From contig NZ_JAEVFI010000022.1 in assembly GCF_019303495.1 (NCBI RefSeq), positions 1 through 52,554 on the forward strand: a DNA stretch of 52,554 nt, read 5' to 3'. Source of the stretch: Streptomyces sp. JJ66. Lineage in GTDB: Bacteria > Actinomycetota > Actinomycetes > Streptomycetales > Streptomycetaceae. Below, one piece after another: positions 33,570-41,509 of the stretch. The position numbers and the translations under genes were made by a program. The notes beneath the pieces were generated by a model, which was given only the letters and a program-made list of their open reading frames with translations, ran no database searches and was not told the DNA's origin. Each line of letters opens with the position of its first letter. The first letter of the stretch is position 1.

Positions 33570-34367
33570 ATGAGTGGACTTCTCGCTGGCAAGCGCGTCC
33601 TGGTCACCGGAGTGCTGACCGACGCCTCGATCGCCTTCCACGTCGCCAAGCTCGCCCAGGAGGAGGGCGCCGAGGTCCTGCTCACCGGCTTCGGACGGAT
33701 GTCGCTGGTCCAGCGCATCGCCAAGCGGCTGCCCAAGGAGGCGCCGGTCATCGAGCTGGACGTGCAGAACGCCGAGCACCTGGACACCCTCGCCGACCGC
33801 GTGGCCGAGCACCTCGGTGCGGGCGTCGGCCTGGACGGCGTGGTGCACTCGATCGCCTTCGCCCCGCAGGACGCCCTCGGCGGCAACTTCCTGAACACCG
33901 GCTGGGAGTCGGTGGCCACGGCCGTCGAGGTCTCCGCGTACTCGCTGAAGTCGCTGACCATGGCCCTGTTGCCGCTGCTCGCGGCCTCCGGGGAGGGCCC
34001 GGGCCGGGGCGGCTCGGTCGTCGGCATGGACTTCGACGCGCAGGTGGCCTGGCCCAAGTACGACTGGATGGGTGTGGCCAAGGCGGCGCTGGAGTCCACC
34101 TCCCGCTACCTCGCCCGCGACCTGGGCGAGCAGAACATCCGCTGCAACCTGATCTCGGCCGGGCCGATCAAGTCCATGGCCGCGAAGTCCATCCCGGGCT
34201 TCGAGGAGCTGGCGGACGTGTGGAACACCCGCGCCCCGATCAGCTGGGACCTCACCGACCCCGAGCCCGCCGCCCGGGGCGTGGTGGCCCTGCTGTCCGA
34301 CTGGTTCCCCAAGACGACCGGTGAGATCGTCCACGTGGACGGCGGCGTCCACATGATGGGGGCCTGA
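33570..34367 (+). CDS. fabI: Enoyl-[acyl-carrier-protein] reductase FabI/InhA
   Basis: This NADH-dependent enoyl-ACP reductase catalyses the last step of each elongation cycle and is the target class of triclosan and isoniazid-type inhibitors. It has 265 residues, with the InhA-like opening GKRVLVTGVLTDASIAFHVA, HSIAFAPQDALGG, and the catalytic Tyr-x6-Lys in PKYDWMGVAKAALES. It ends TGEIVHVDGGVHMMG. The start lies 5 bp after fabG, and a strong hairpin follows. Confidence 0.95.
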   Translation: MSGLLAGKRVLVTGVLTDASIAFHVAKLAQEEGAEVLLTGFGRMSLVQRIAKRLPKEAPVIELDVQNAEHLDTLADRVAEHLGAGVGLDGVVHSIAFAPQDALGGNFLNTGWESVATAVEVSAYSLKSLTMALLPLLAASGEGPGRGGSVVGMDFDAQVAWPKYDWMGVAKAALESTSRYLARDLGEQNIRCNLISAGPIKSMAAKSIPGFEELADVWNTRAPISWDLTDPEPAARGVVALLSDWFPKTTGEIVHVDGGVHMMGA

Positions 34368-34390
34368 CCCGCACGGACTGAGCTGTCTTC

Positions 34391-34429
34391 GCGTAGGGAG
34401 GTCCGGCAGCACGCCGGACCTCCCTACGC
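34391..34429. terminator. Bidirectional terminator hairpin, 17-bp perfect stem
   Basis: GCGTAGGGAGGTCCGGC (34391-34407) pairs perfectly with 34413-34429 around the loop AGCAC. It lies between convergent fabI and the GntR regulator, and the regulator's TAG stop (34424-34426) is inside the right arm, so the gene end and terminator are merged. Confidence 0.88.
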
Positions 34430-35098
34430 GCCCCGTGCCCGGCAGATCTCCGTGTAGGACGCGGCCTCGCGCGCGGCGAGCTCCGCGTCGCGGTCCCGGA
34501 TGGCCTGGACCATCCGCGCGTGGTCCAGACGGTCCTCGGCCCGCAGCTGAGACCCCATGTCGTGCCGCAGATACGCCCGCAGCACCGAACCGAGGTCCGC
34601 GTACAGCGCTGTCAGCACCTCGTTGTGCGAAGCCTTCACCACCGCCAGGTGCAGGGTCGCGTCGGCCTGCACGAACCGCTCCACCTCGCCCGAGTCCCAC
34701 GCCTGCTCGCGCCGTTCCAGCAGTAGTTCCAGCTGCCGGACGTCCTCCTCGGTGCGCCGGTGCGCCGCCAGCCGCGCACCCTCCGCCTCCAGCGTCGAGC
34801 GCAGCTCCGCGACGTGCAGCGGGTCGGCGTCCGCGAACCGCCGGTGCATGACGCCCGCCAGCTCGCTGGTGGCCACCACGTAGGTGCCCGATCCCTGCCG
34901 GATGTCCAGCAGACCGTTGTGCGCGAGCGCCCGGATCGCCTCGCGCACGGTGTTGCGGGCGACCTGCAACCGCTCGACGAGCTCCGGCTCGGTCGGGATG
35001 CGCGAGCCCACCGGCCACTCACCGGAGGTGATCTGGTCCCGCAGGGCGTTGATGACCTGGTCGGCGAGGGCCGACCGCCGGGGCGAGTTCAGCGGCAT
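34424..35098 (-). CDS. GntR/FadR-family transcriptional regulator (FCD domain)
   Basis: This 224-residue regulator has an N-terminal winged helix: LADQVINALRDQITSGEWPV, GSRIPTEPELVERLQVARNT and VREAIRALAHNGLLDIRQGS. An all-helical FCD ligand-binding domain follows, with the metal-site pattern (Asp/His in FVQADATLHLAVVKASHN, DRLDHARMVQAI). It is divergent from a CynX/NimT-type transporter with a 75-bp spacer containing an inverted repeat. It therefore probably represses that transporter until its organic-acid-like effector binds. Confidence 0.9.
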   Translation of the reverse strand: MPLNSPRRSALADQVINALRDQITSGEWPVGSRIPTEPELVERLQVARNTVREAIRALAHNGLLDIRQGSGTYVVATSELAGVMHRRFADADPLHVAELRSTLEAEGARLAAHRRTEEDVRQLELLLERREQAWDSGEVERFVQADATLHLAVVKASHNEVLTALYADLGSVLRAYLRHDMGSQLRAEDRLDHARMVQAIRDRDAELAAREAASYTEICRARGA

Positions 35099-35151
35099 GG
35101 CACGCCTGCCGGGGGAGCGAGAGGCGGATACGCGGGGTACCAAGCATTCAT

Positions 35152-35170
35152 CCCATGATTCTATGATGGG
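35152..35170. promoter_or_regulatory. Candidate GntR operator
   Basis: CCCATGATTCTATGATGGG has perfect CCCAT/ATGGG arms plus inner ATGA/TCAT-like symmetry. It lies three bases before the transporter start codon, in the spacer shared with the divergent FCD regulator. Confidence 0.6.
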
Positions 35171-35173
35171 CGC

Positions 35174-36475
35174 ATGCACCAGGAAAACCGGCTCGCGCTC
35201 GACACCGCTCCCCGCTCCACGGCCCCCACTTCCGCCGCGCGGCCCCGCGCCGCCCGCTCACCGTGGACGCTGCGACTCGTCACCGCCGGTCTGGTCCTCA
35301 CCGCCCTGAACCTGCGGCCCGCCGTCTCCGGCCTCGGGCCGCTGCTGGAGGAGGTGCGCGCCACTCTGGCGATGAACGGCACCGTCGCCGGGCTGCTCAC
35401 CTCCGTCCCGGCCCTGTGCTTCGCCGTCTTCGGCAGCCTCGCCCCCCGCCTGGCCCGCCGCATTGGTCCGGCCGCCGTCATCCTCGGCGGCATGGTGGCC
35501 ATCACCGCCGGACTCGCGCTGCGCCCGCTGGCCGGGAACACCACCGTCTTCCTGCTCACCACCGCGCTCGCGCTCGCGGGCATCGCCGTCAGCAACGTGC
35601 TGATGCCGGTCGTCGTCAAGCGCTGGTTCCCCCACCGCGTCGGCAGCATGACCGGCCTGTACTCCATGGCGCTCGCCCTGGGCACCTCCGCCCCCGCCGC
35701 GCTTACCGTGCCAGCGGTGCAGGCCCTCGACGGCGACTGGCGCACCGGCCTGGGGATCTGGGCCGCGCTCGGCGCCCTGGCCGTGCTGCCCTGGGCCGCC
35801 GTCTTCGCCCGCGACCGGGGCAGCCGCCGCGCCGCGCAGAACCCGGCCCGCGCGCAGGACCCGGCCCCCGGTACCCCCAGCGCGCCCGCCGCGCCCCTGC
35901 GCATCACCCGCTCCCGCATCGCCTGGGCGCTGGGCTGCTTCTTCGGCCTCCAGGCCACCGCTGCCTACGTCACGCTCGGCTGGCTGCCGCAGATCTTCCG
36001 GGACGCCGGGCTGTCCGCGTCCACCGCGGGCGTGCTCCTCGGCGTCACGATGGGCCTGGGCATCCCGCTGTCCTTCGTGCTGCCCCCGCTGGCCGCCCGC
36101 CTGCACCACCAGGGCCCGCTCGTGCTGCTGCTCGGCCTGTGCGGCCTGGGCGGCTACACCGGGCTGATGCTCGCCCCGGCCGCCGGGGCCTGGGCCTGGG
36201 CGGTGCTGCTCGGCGTCTCCAACTGCGCCTTCCCGCTGGTGCTCACCATGATCGGCATGCGCTCGCGCACCAGCGCGGGCGTCGCCCAGCTCTCCGCGTT
36301 CGTCCAGAGCACCGGCTATCTCCTGTCCATCCCGGGCCCGCTGCTCGTCGGCGTCCTGCACGGCGTCAGCGGCGGCTGGCGCGCCCCGCTCGCGCTGATG
36401 GCTACCCTCCTGGTGGTGCAGATGGCCGTGGGCCTGCTGGCGGGCCGGAACCGGTGCGTCGAGGACGGCGGCTGA
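35174..36475 (+). CDS. MFS transporter, CynX/NimT family
   Basis: This 433-residue permease has about 12 hydrophobic helices. Family features are the early LVLTALNLRPAVSGLGPLLE, PVVVKRWFPHRVGSMTGLYS between helices 4 and 5, and a basic central loop (residues 212-245). CynX/NimT members export cyanate, nitroimidazoles or other small compounds. The ATG at 35174 follows the candidate operator almost directly and lacks a good ribosome-binding site, so the transcript may be leaderless. It is probably controlled by the divergent GntR regulator. Confidence 0.88.
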   Translation: MHQENRLALDTAPRSTAPTSAARPRAARSPWTLRLVTAGLVLTALNLRPAVSGLGPLLEEVRATLAMNGTVAGLLTSVPALCFAVFGSLAPRLARRIGPAAVILGGMVAITAGLALRPLAGNTTVFLLTTALALAGIAVSNVLMPVVVKRWFPHRVGSMTGLYSMALALGTSAPAALTVPAVQALDGDWRTGLGIWAALGALAVLPWAAVFARDRGSRRAAQNPARAQDPAPGTPSAPAAPLRITRSRIAWALGCFFGLQATAAYVTLGWLPQIFRDAGLSASTAGVLLGVTMGLGIPLSFVLPPLAARLHHQGPLVLLLGLCGLGGYTGLMLAPAAGAWAWAVLLGVSNCAFPLVLTMIGMRSRTSAGVAQLSAFVQSTGYLLSIPGPLLVGVLHGVSGGWRAPLALMATLLVVQMAVGLLAGRNRCVEDGG

Positions 36476-36491
36476 GTGCGAGACTGAATCC

Positions 36492-36608
36492 ATGCCAGTG
36501 CTCGAACCCAACCCCGGCAACGGTCAGAAAAAGCTGCTGCTCGTCCTCGCCGCCATGCTCGGCGTCTGCCTCGTCATCGGCGTCATCGCCTCCCTCCTCG
36601 CGCCCTGA
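36492..36608 (+). CDS. Tiny transporter-associated membrane protein (SGM_5486-like)
   Basis: This 38-residue protein, MPVLEPNPGNGQKKLLLVLA then MLGVCLVIGVIASLLAP, has a polar N terminus and one transmembrane helix. It starts 16 bp after the MFS gene on the same strand. I recall a Streptomyces family of this size and pattern always placed after such transporters. It may be an accessory subunit; no biochemical role is known to me. Confidence 0.8.
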   Translation: MPVLEPNPGNGQKKLLLVLAAMLGVCLVIGVIASLLAP

Positions 36609-36648
36609 CCCCGGCTGGCTCCCGCGTGCCACCCCAGCGGCCCCTCAG

Positions 36649-36680
36649 CCCCGGGCCGCGTCGTCCGGCGCGGCCCGGGG
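36649..36680. terminator. Terminator hairpin, 12-bp perfect stem
   Basis: CCCCGGGCCGCG (36649-36660) pairs with CGCGGCCCGGGG (36669-36680) across an 8-nt loop. It ends the transporter transcript and lies after the convergent DUF397 gene. A degraded copy (around 36931-36960) remains in the duplicated unit. Confidence 0.75.
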
Positions 36681-36720
36681 CCGACTGAGGTTTCGCAGCC
36701 CGGCTGAGCCTGGGTTGGGC

Positions 36721-36906
36721 TCAGCTGCCTGCGGCGTACCGTACGAACTGCGTCCAGCCTTCACGTCCAACGGCGAAGTCGGTTCGTGTCACGTCCTTGG
36801 AGTCCCGTACGTGGACGGCGCCGTCCGTGGTGGCGACCTCCACGCAGTCGTCCCCCTGGCTGCCGCTGTAGCTGGACTTGAACCAGTTGAGTTCGCTCTT
36901 GTTCAC
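36721..36906 (-). CDS. DUF397 protein, distal copy
   Basis: This 61-residue protein has the DUF397 pattern: LNWFKSSYSGSQGDDCVEVA, AVHVRDSKD and a C-terminal WTQFVRYAAG. Such proteins sit next to XRE/DUF5753 regulators and HATPases in Streptomyces (WhiJ-type loci) and are thought to modulate the regulator. It is a paralogue of the neighbouring gene, about two thirds identical by eye, and lies 95 bp beyond it. A GAGGAG ribosome-binding site precedes the ATG. Confidence 0.9.
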   Translation of the reverse strand: MNKSELNWFKSSYSGSQGDDCVEVATTDGAVHVRDSKDVTRTDFAVGREGWTQFVRYAAGS

Positions 36907-37001
36907 AAGTCTCCTCGCAGATGGTTCAAACCGCGGCCGCGTCGTCCGGCGCGGCCCCGGGGCGGACTGAGGTTTCGCAGCCCGGCTGAGCCTGGTTGGG
37001 C

Positions 37002-37187
37002 TCAGCCGCGTGCGGCGTAGTGCACGAACCGAGCCCAGCTTTTACGGCCTACGATGAAGTCGCGGTGCGTCAAGTCCTTCGAGTCCCGCACGTGGACGGC
37101 TGCGTCGGTGACCGCAACCTCGACGCAGCTATCCCCTTGTGCGCTGCTGTAGCTGGACTTGAACCAGTTAAGTTCGGCCGTGCTCAT
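37002..37187 (-). CDS. DUF397 protein, proximal copy
   Basis: This 61-residue protein, LNWFKSSYSSAQGDSCVEVA, then AVHVRDSKDLTHRDF and WARFVHYAARG, has its ATG at 37187 overlapping the XRE regulator stop by 4 bp. Its GAGGAG ribosome-binding site lies inside the regulator's last codons, so it is translationally coupled to the regulator. In WhiJ-like systems the pair is believed to act together. The conserved WFKSSYS and DSKD motifs match the sister copy. Confidence 0.92.
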   Translation of the reverse strand: MSTAELNWFKSSYSSAQGDSCVEVAVTDAAVHVRDSKDLTHRDFIVGRKSWARFVHYAARG

Positions 37188-38038
37188 AGGTCTCCTCGCA
37201 TCTGCTCAAGCAGGCCCACGGAGTCCATTGGCGTGAGGGCCTGTGAGCGCAGTCTTGCATAGCGCATCTGTAGCTTGCTGACTTCCTTGGGGTCAGCGAT
37301 CAGACGGCCGTTCTCCTGCCCCTCGGAGTATGCGTGCCAGCGCCCGTCACGGGTCTCCAGCAGCTGGATTGGCCCCGACAGGCAGGCGTGATGCTCGCTG
37401 TACGACGGCATGATCTGGAGAGTCACGTTCCTCGGTGTGACCAGTTGGAGGACGTGGTCCAGAAGCTCGCGCGTCACGTCCGGCCCCCCGAGCCCGCGCC
37501 GGAAGACGCTCTCTTCCACGATGAAGTCGAAGGCCACAGTGGGACGTTCACGAAGCAGTCGCTGTCGTTCCCAGCGGGCATCAATGGTGTCTGCCACCGC
37601 CTTGTCCGACATAGGTGGGACCTCTTCGTCGCACAAGGTGCGCATGTACCCCTCCGACTGCAATAGCCCCGGCACCAACCGGCACTCGTACGTGCACAGG
37701 CTCACCGCCTTGCGCTCCAGCCCTGCCCAGCGGCGGAACCAGGCGGCGAGGCCCGCCTCGCCGCGCGTGAGGTGGCGGGAGGCGCGCCGCAGGGCGCCGG
37801 TGTTGCCGAGAGCGGGCTCCGCGCGTGCGACGAACTGGTCGTCCGGCATGCGGCGGCCCAGTTCCACGGACTCCACCGTGTGTTTGGAGAACCGGACTTG
37901 GGCGGCGAGCTCGGTACGGGTGAGGCCCGCGTGTTCGCGCAGCGCCTGGACGACGGCGCCGAACGTCCGCAGACTGTCCGACGGGTCCGGCTCCCGCTCG
38001 TTCTCCGGCTCTGACCCGACAACATCCCCAGTCCACAT
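37184..38038 (-). CDS. XRE-family regulator with DUF5753 domain (WhiJ-like)
   Basis: This 284-residue protein has an N-terminal helix-turn-helix (residues 27-80: FGAVVQALREHAGLTRTELA, then VRFSKHTVESVELGRRMPDD). The long C-terminal DUF5753 domain begins AAWFRRWAGLERKAVSLCTY and includes VPGLLQSEGYMRTL. The ATG at 38038 follows AAGGAG; an upstream frame to 38209 is not protein-like. Divergent from an HATPase gene and followed by two DUF397 genes, it forms a trio typical of Streptomyces developmental regulators. GC is a little lower than in flanking core genes. Confidence 0.92.
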   Translation of the reverse strand: MWTGDVVGSEPENEREPDPSDSLRTFGAVVQALREHAGLTRTELAAQVRFSKHTVESVELGRRMPDDQFVARAEPALGNTGALRRASRHLTRGEAGLAAWFRRWAGLERKAVSLCTYECRLVPGLLQSEGYMRTLCDEEVPPMSDKAVADTIDARWERQRLLRERPTVAFDFIVEESVFRRGLGGPDVTRELLDHVLQLVTPRNVTLQIMPSYSEHHACLSGPIQLLETRDGRWHAYSEGQENGRLIADPKEVSKLQMRYARLRSQALTPMDSVGLLEQMRGDL

Positions 38039-38134
38039 ACGCGGCTCCTTTGCCACCGTGCGTGAGCCCGAACGCTCCCGCTCACCACCTCCCAGGGTGA
38101 CGCCTGTCACCCCGTACCGTCTACCGCGAGTGCC

Positions 38135-38155
38135 CGTACGCTGACTGAGCGTACG
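38135..38155. promoter_or_regulatory. Inverted repeat in XRE / HATPase divergent promoter
   Basis: CGTACGCT (38135-38142), spacer GACTG, and AGCGTACG (38148-38155) form a perfect 8-bp inverted repeat midway in the divergent spacer. It is the natural candidate for the XRE regulator's own operator. A related half-site, CCGTACCG, lies at about 38112-38119. Confidence 0.65.
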
Positions 38156-38194
38156 AGGCTGATCGCTGGTCAACCTCCCCGCGCACCCGCCAAC

Positions 38195-38653
38195 GTGACG
38201 GCCATGCACTCACGCACGTCACCCCGCTCCGGCGCCGACCACGCCTTCCTGCTCCTGCTGTCCTCCACCCGGCGCGGTGCCCGGCTCGCCCGGCTGCTCG
38301 CGGTGGAACAGCTGCGCACGTGGCGGGTACCGCCGTCCGTCACCGAGCGCGCCGAGCACGTCGTGGCCGAGCTGGCCGCCAACGCCATCTCGCACGGCCG
38401 CGTCGCGGGCCGCGACTTCCGGCTCGGACTCCGGCTGATCCCGCAGACGGGCACCGTCCGCATCGAGGTCACCGACGCGAACGGTGCCCGCGTCCCCGTT
38501 CCGGCGTCCGCCCCAGGCCAGGACGGAGCTCCCGGCGCGGAGTCGGGCCGGGGCCTGCTGCTCGTCTCCGCCCTCGCCGACCGCTGGGGCACCGAGCCCT
38601 ATCCGCCCAGCGGCAAGACGGTCTGGGCGGAGTGCGCTGCGAAGCCGCACTGA
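38195..38653 (+). CDS. HATPase_c-domain protein (anti-sigma-factor-like serine kinase fold)
   Basis: This 152-residue protein has a GHKL ATPase fold: N box in VVAELAANAISHG (residues 58-70), G1-like VTDANGARVP, and G2 GAESGRGLLLVSALADRWG. It resembles RsbW/AbaA-type proteins that partner XRE and DUF397 genes. The GTG at 38195 is used; an ATG at 38204 is a possible alternative. It is transcribed away from the XRE regulator through the inverted-repeat spacer. A kinase or anti-sigma role is inferred. Confidence 0.88.
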   Translation: MTAMHSRTSPRSGADHAFLLLLSSTRRGARLARLLAVEQLRTWRVPPSVTERAEHVVAELAANAISHGRVAGRDFRLGLRLIPQTGTVRIEVTDANGARVPVPASAPGQDGAPGAESGRGLLLVSALADRWGTEPYPPSGKTVWAECAAKPH

Positions 38654-39014
38654 GCGGCCAGACCAAGCGGCTCGTCCCCACGGAAGTACGAGCTCGTACC
38701 CGTTTCGTTCCGCTCCCCACCGGCAGCCCGCCGGGCTGGTCCGTGCCTGCCAGGTGCGCGGCCACCTCGCGCGTTGACGCTGTACACATTCAGGCAGGGC
38801 AGGGCGCACGGCGTGGGGTCTTCACGGGGGCGGAGGTGGCTCCAGTCGGGAGAAGGTGTCCGGTCCCCGGTCGGCACCGGATGGGTGGGGGCAGCCTCGC
38901 CGTCCCTTAGGGGGCTGGGTTCAGGGTTGGGTGGGTGGCTTCCCGGGTAGGCCACGGGCCGCGCCCTCCGTAGCGTCGGAAGTACCGCTCGACGCTACGA
39001 CGAAAGGCGAGCCG
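38654..39014. other. Intergenic region with an inverted repeat before the small secreted/membrane protein
   Basis: This 361-bp stretch has no convincing gene. Near its right end, CGTAGCGTCG (38969-38978) and CGACGCTACG (38990-38999) form a perfect 10-bp inverted repeat ending 15 bases before the next ATG. It could be a leader hairpin or an operator. Confidence 0.55.
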
Positions 39015-39260
39015 ATGGCCGCCCATCCCGCCCCCCGCCCCCGCCTTTCCGCTCCCCGCCCGCGCACCCACCACTCCTCGGCCGGTGGCGCGGGGCTGCG
39101 GCTGCGCTGGTGGGCCCTCCCGCTGCCGCTGACGGTCTTCCTCGCCCTGCTGTCGCTCGTCGTCCTCGGTGGCGGCGACGCCCACGCCGAGTCCGCCGAC
39201 GGTCTCGGGCAGGCCGCCACCGCCCTGTGGGAGCTGCTCAGCCGCCTCACCCGGGGCTGA
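39015..39260 (+). CDS. Small single-pass membrane or secreted protein, unknown function
   Basis: This 81-residue protein has a long basic, Pro/Arg/His-rich N terminus (residues 1-30) and a hydrophobic helix (WWALPLPLTVFLALLSLVVL). A GGGDAHAESADG stretch that could be a signal-peptidase site follows, then a short helix (ALWELLSRLTRG). The ATG at 39015 follows AAAGGCGAG. Not recognised; the start is moderately certain. Confidence 0.65.
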   Translation: MAAHPAPRPRLSAPRPRTHHSSAGGAGLRLRWWALPLPLTVFLALLSLVVLGGGDAHAESADGLGQAATALWELLSRLTRG

Positions 39261-39329
39261 CGGGCGCCCGCGCGGGCCAGCTCGTCAACACCCCGAGCCC
39301 TGCGGTCCGTTTCGTGCGAAGCTGGGGCC

Positions 39330-39842
39330 ATGAGCGTCGATCAGCCCCGCAGGATGGTCCTACTCCGACACGCCAAAGCCGACTGGCCCGACGTCCCCGA
39401 CCACGAGCGCCCGCTCGCCGACCGGGGCCGCAAGGACGCGCCCGTCGCGGGTGGCTGGCTCGCCACCCAGGGCATCCATCCGGAACTCGCCCTGTGCTCC
39501 ACCGCCGCCCGCTGCCGTGAGACGTGGAAGCTCGCCGCCCCACAGCTCCCGCACCGGCCGAAGACGGTCTACGACGAGCGCGTCTACGAGGCGACGCCCG
39601 GCGAGCTGATCACCGTGCTCAACGAGGTCGAGGACGCCGTACGTGAGGTGATCCTCATCGGGCACAACCCCGGCATTCACGGCCTGGCCGAAATCCTCAC
39701 CGCCACCTTTGACGAGGACGCCGGACGCCTGATGGCCGAGCGCGGCTTCCCCACCTCCGCGATGGCCGTCCTCACCGTGAACGGCTCCTGGAAGTCCGTG
39801 GAACCCGGCACCGCCCACCTCACCCACTTCTGGGCACCGTAG
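39330..39842 (+). CDS. sixA: SixA-type phosphohistidine phosphatase (histidine phosphatase superfamily)
   Basis: This 170-residue protein has the catalytic RHAK motif at the N terminus (MVLLRHAKADWPD), a conserved Arg in CSTAARCRETWK, a Glu in VYEATPGELI and the second His in LIGHNPGIHGLAE. SixA proteins remove phosphate from histidine on phosphotransfer proteins. The ATG at 39330 gives family length. It ends convergent to serB, with a hairpin between. Confidence 0.9.
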   Translation: MSVDQPRRMVLLRHAKADWPDVPDHERPLADRGRKDAPVAGGWLATQGIHPELALCSTAARCRETWKLAAPQLPHRPKTVYDERVYEATPGELITVLNEVEDAVREVILIGHNPGIHGLAEILTATFDEDAGRLMAERGFPTSAMAVLTVNGSWKSVEPGTAHLTHFWAP

Positions 39843-39897
39843 TTCCCGGCCGTCCCGGGGGCGCCAGGGCAACGCCGGGTGCCGGGTGCTCCTGAAC

Positions 39898-39926
39898 GGG
39901 GTGCGGGAGGCAGCCTCCCGCACCCC
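39898..39926. terminator. Terminator hairpin between sixA and serB
   Basis: GGGGTGCGGGAGGC-A-GCCTCCCGCACCCC forms a near-perfect palindrome; in practice a 12-bp stem (39898-39909/39915-39926) with a 5-nt loop. It serves the convergent genes. Immediately right, a 15-bp unit (CACCACCCCGGCGGG) is repeated in tandem at 39962 and 39977. Confidence 0.8.
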
Positions 39927-40010
39927 CGGGACGGGGAGCACCGGCGGTGAGCGTGCGGCGGCACCACCCCGGCGGGCACCACCCCGGCGGGCACAGTCAC
40001 CGCCTGCGGC

Positions 40011-41258
40011 CTACTCCGGCGCGGCCGTCTCCGCCAGCTCGACCTCTTCGCGCGTGATGCCCAGCAGGTACAGCACCGTGTCCAGGAACGGCACGTTGAC
40101 GGCCGTGTGCGCCGCCTCCTGGACGACCGGCTTGGCGTTGAACGCCACCCCCAGCCCGGCCGCGTTCAGCATGTCGAGGTCGTTGGCCCCGTCGCCAATG
40201 GCCATGGTCTGCGACAGCGGCACCCCGGCCTCGGCGGCGAACCGGCGCAGCAGCCGCGCCTTGCCCGCCCGGTCCACGATCTCCCCGGTCACCCGGCCGG
40301 TGAGCTTGCCGTCCGCGATCTCCAGCGTGTTGGCCGAGGCGAAGTCCAGCCCGAGCCGTTCTTGCAGCTCGTCGGTGACCTGGGTGAAGCCGCCGGAGAC
40401 CACGCCCACCTGGTAGCCGAGCCGCTTGAGCGTGCGGACCAGCGTGCGCGCGCCCGGGGTGAGCCGGACCTGGGCGCGCACCGCGTCCACCACCGACGCG
40501 TCCAGCCCGGCCAGCAGCTTCACCCGGGCGTGCAGCGACTGCTCGAAGTCCAGCTCGCCGCGCATCGCAGCGGCCGTCACCTCGGCGACCTGGTCCGCGC
40601 AGCCCGCGTGCCCGGCGAACAGCTCGATGACCTCGTCCTGGATCAGCGTGGAGTCCACGTCCATGACCACCAGCCGCTGCGCCCGCCGCTGCAACCCGGA
40701 CGCGATGACGGCGACGTCCACCCCCAGCGCGGCCGACTGGGTGGCCAGCGCGGTCCGCAGCGGCTCCGTCAGCGCGCCGGACACCTCGAACTCCACCGCC
40801 GTCACCGGATACTTGGCGAGCCGGAAGACGCGGTCGATGTTGCCCCCGGTGCCGGTGATGCACGCGGCGATCGCGGCCGTGGACCGGGCGGACAGCGGCT
40901 GCCCGAGCACCGTCACGTGGGAGCGGCCGACACCGCGCGGACGGTTGTCGCCGTGCCCGGAGATGATCTCGGCCTGGAGCTTCAGCGACTCCGCCCAGCT
41001 GTGCACCGTCGCGCGCAGCTCGCCTTCGGTCGCGCCCGGATGCGTGCCGTCCGGTGCCGTGACCAGGGCGCACAGCGTGATGCGGCCCCGGGTGACGACC
41101 TGCTCGATGTCCACGACGGTGAGCTCGTAGGCGGCGAGGGTGTCGAAGAGACCTGCGGTGATGCCGGGACGGTCCTTGCCGAAGATCTTGACCAGCAGGG
41201 TGGGGGCGTCCTCGCCGGGCATGCCGGGCGGGAGCGGGGGAGTCTCGGTGGCACTCAT
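40011..41258 (-). CDS. serB: Phosphoserine phosphatase SerB with N-terminal ACT domains
   Basis: This 415-residue HAD phosphatase produces L-serine from phosphoserine. The N-terminal half has two ACT-like regulatory regions (LLVKIFGKDRPGITAGLFDT; SHVTVLGQPLSARSTAAIAA). The HAD core shows motif I VMDVDSTLIQDEVIE, motif II VVSGGFTQ and motif IV AIGDGANDLDML. The ATG at 41258 begins MSATETPPLPPG. The ACT domains suggest serine feedback. Confidence 0.95.
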   Translation of the reverse strand: MSATETPPLPPGMPGEDAPTLLVKIFGKDRPGITAGLFDTLAAYELTVVDIEQVVTRGRITLCALVTAPDGTHPGATEGELRATVHSWAESLKLQAEIISGHGDNRPRGVGRSHVTVLGQPLSARSTAAIAACITGTGGNIDRVFRLAKYPVTAVEFEVSGALTEPLRTALATQSAALGVDVAVIASGLQRRAQRLVVMDVDSTLIQDEVIELFAGHAGCADQVAEVTAAAMRGELDFEQSLHARVKLLAGLDASVVDAVRAQVRLTPGARTLVRTLKRLGYQVGVVSGGFTQVTDELQERLGLDFASANTLEIADGKLTGRVTGEIVDRAGKARLLRRFAAEAGVPLSQTMAIGDGANDLDMLNAAGLGVAFNAKPVVQEAAHTAVNVPFLDTVLYLLGITREEVELAETAAPE

Positions 41259-41509
41259 GGTCTTCCCACCGTATCCGCCGGCGGTGACCGGCTCGCAGCG
41301 CCGTCCGGTCCCCGGGACGGCCGCCCGCCGCCGGGCCGCGTCTGGGGCGCGCATGCGGCTTTCCCCTGATCTCCCGCGCCGTGCCCGGGCGGTTGGCGTG
41401 GCCCGGCTTCCTGTTCCGGGGCCCCGCCTGGAATAGTGCCCCCCGATGTTCGCCGTCCCTAAACCCTCCACGTGGGGGCAGCTCGGGGGAAAAGTCTGTG
41501 GGGCATGGA

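Larger units (their letters stand above)
36640..37187. repeat. Tandem duplication (about 282 bp) containing a DUF397 gene and its downstream hairpins
   Basis: Two units, about 36655-36906 and 36937-37187, are offset by about 282 bp. They share the non-coding stretch around GACTGAGGTTTCGCAGCCC (36683 and 36965) and the following GGCTGAGCCTGG...GGGCTCAG hairpin almost identically, while the coding parts have diverged more. This indicates duplication of one DUF397 gene with its 3' region. Confidence 0.85.
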
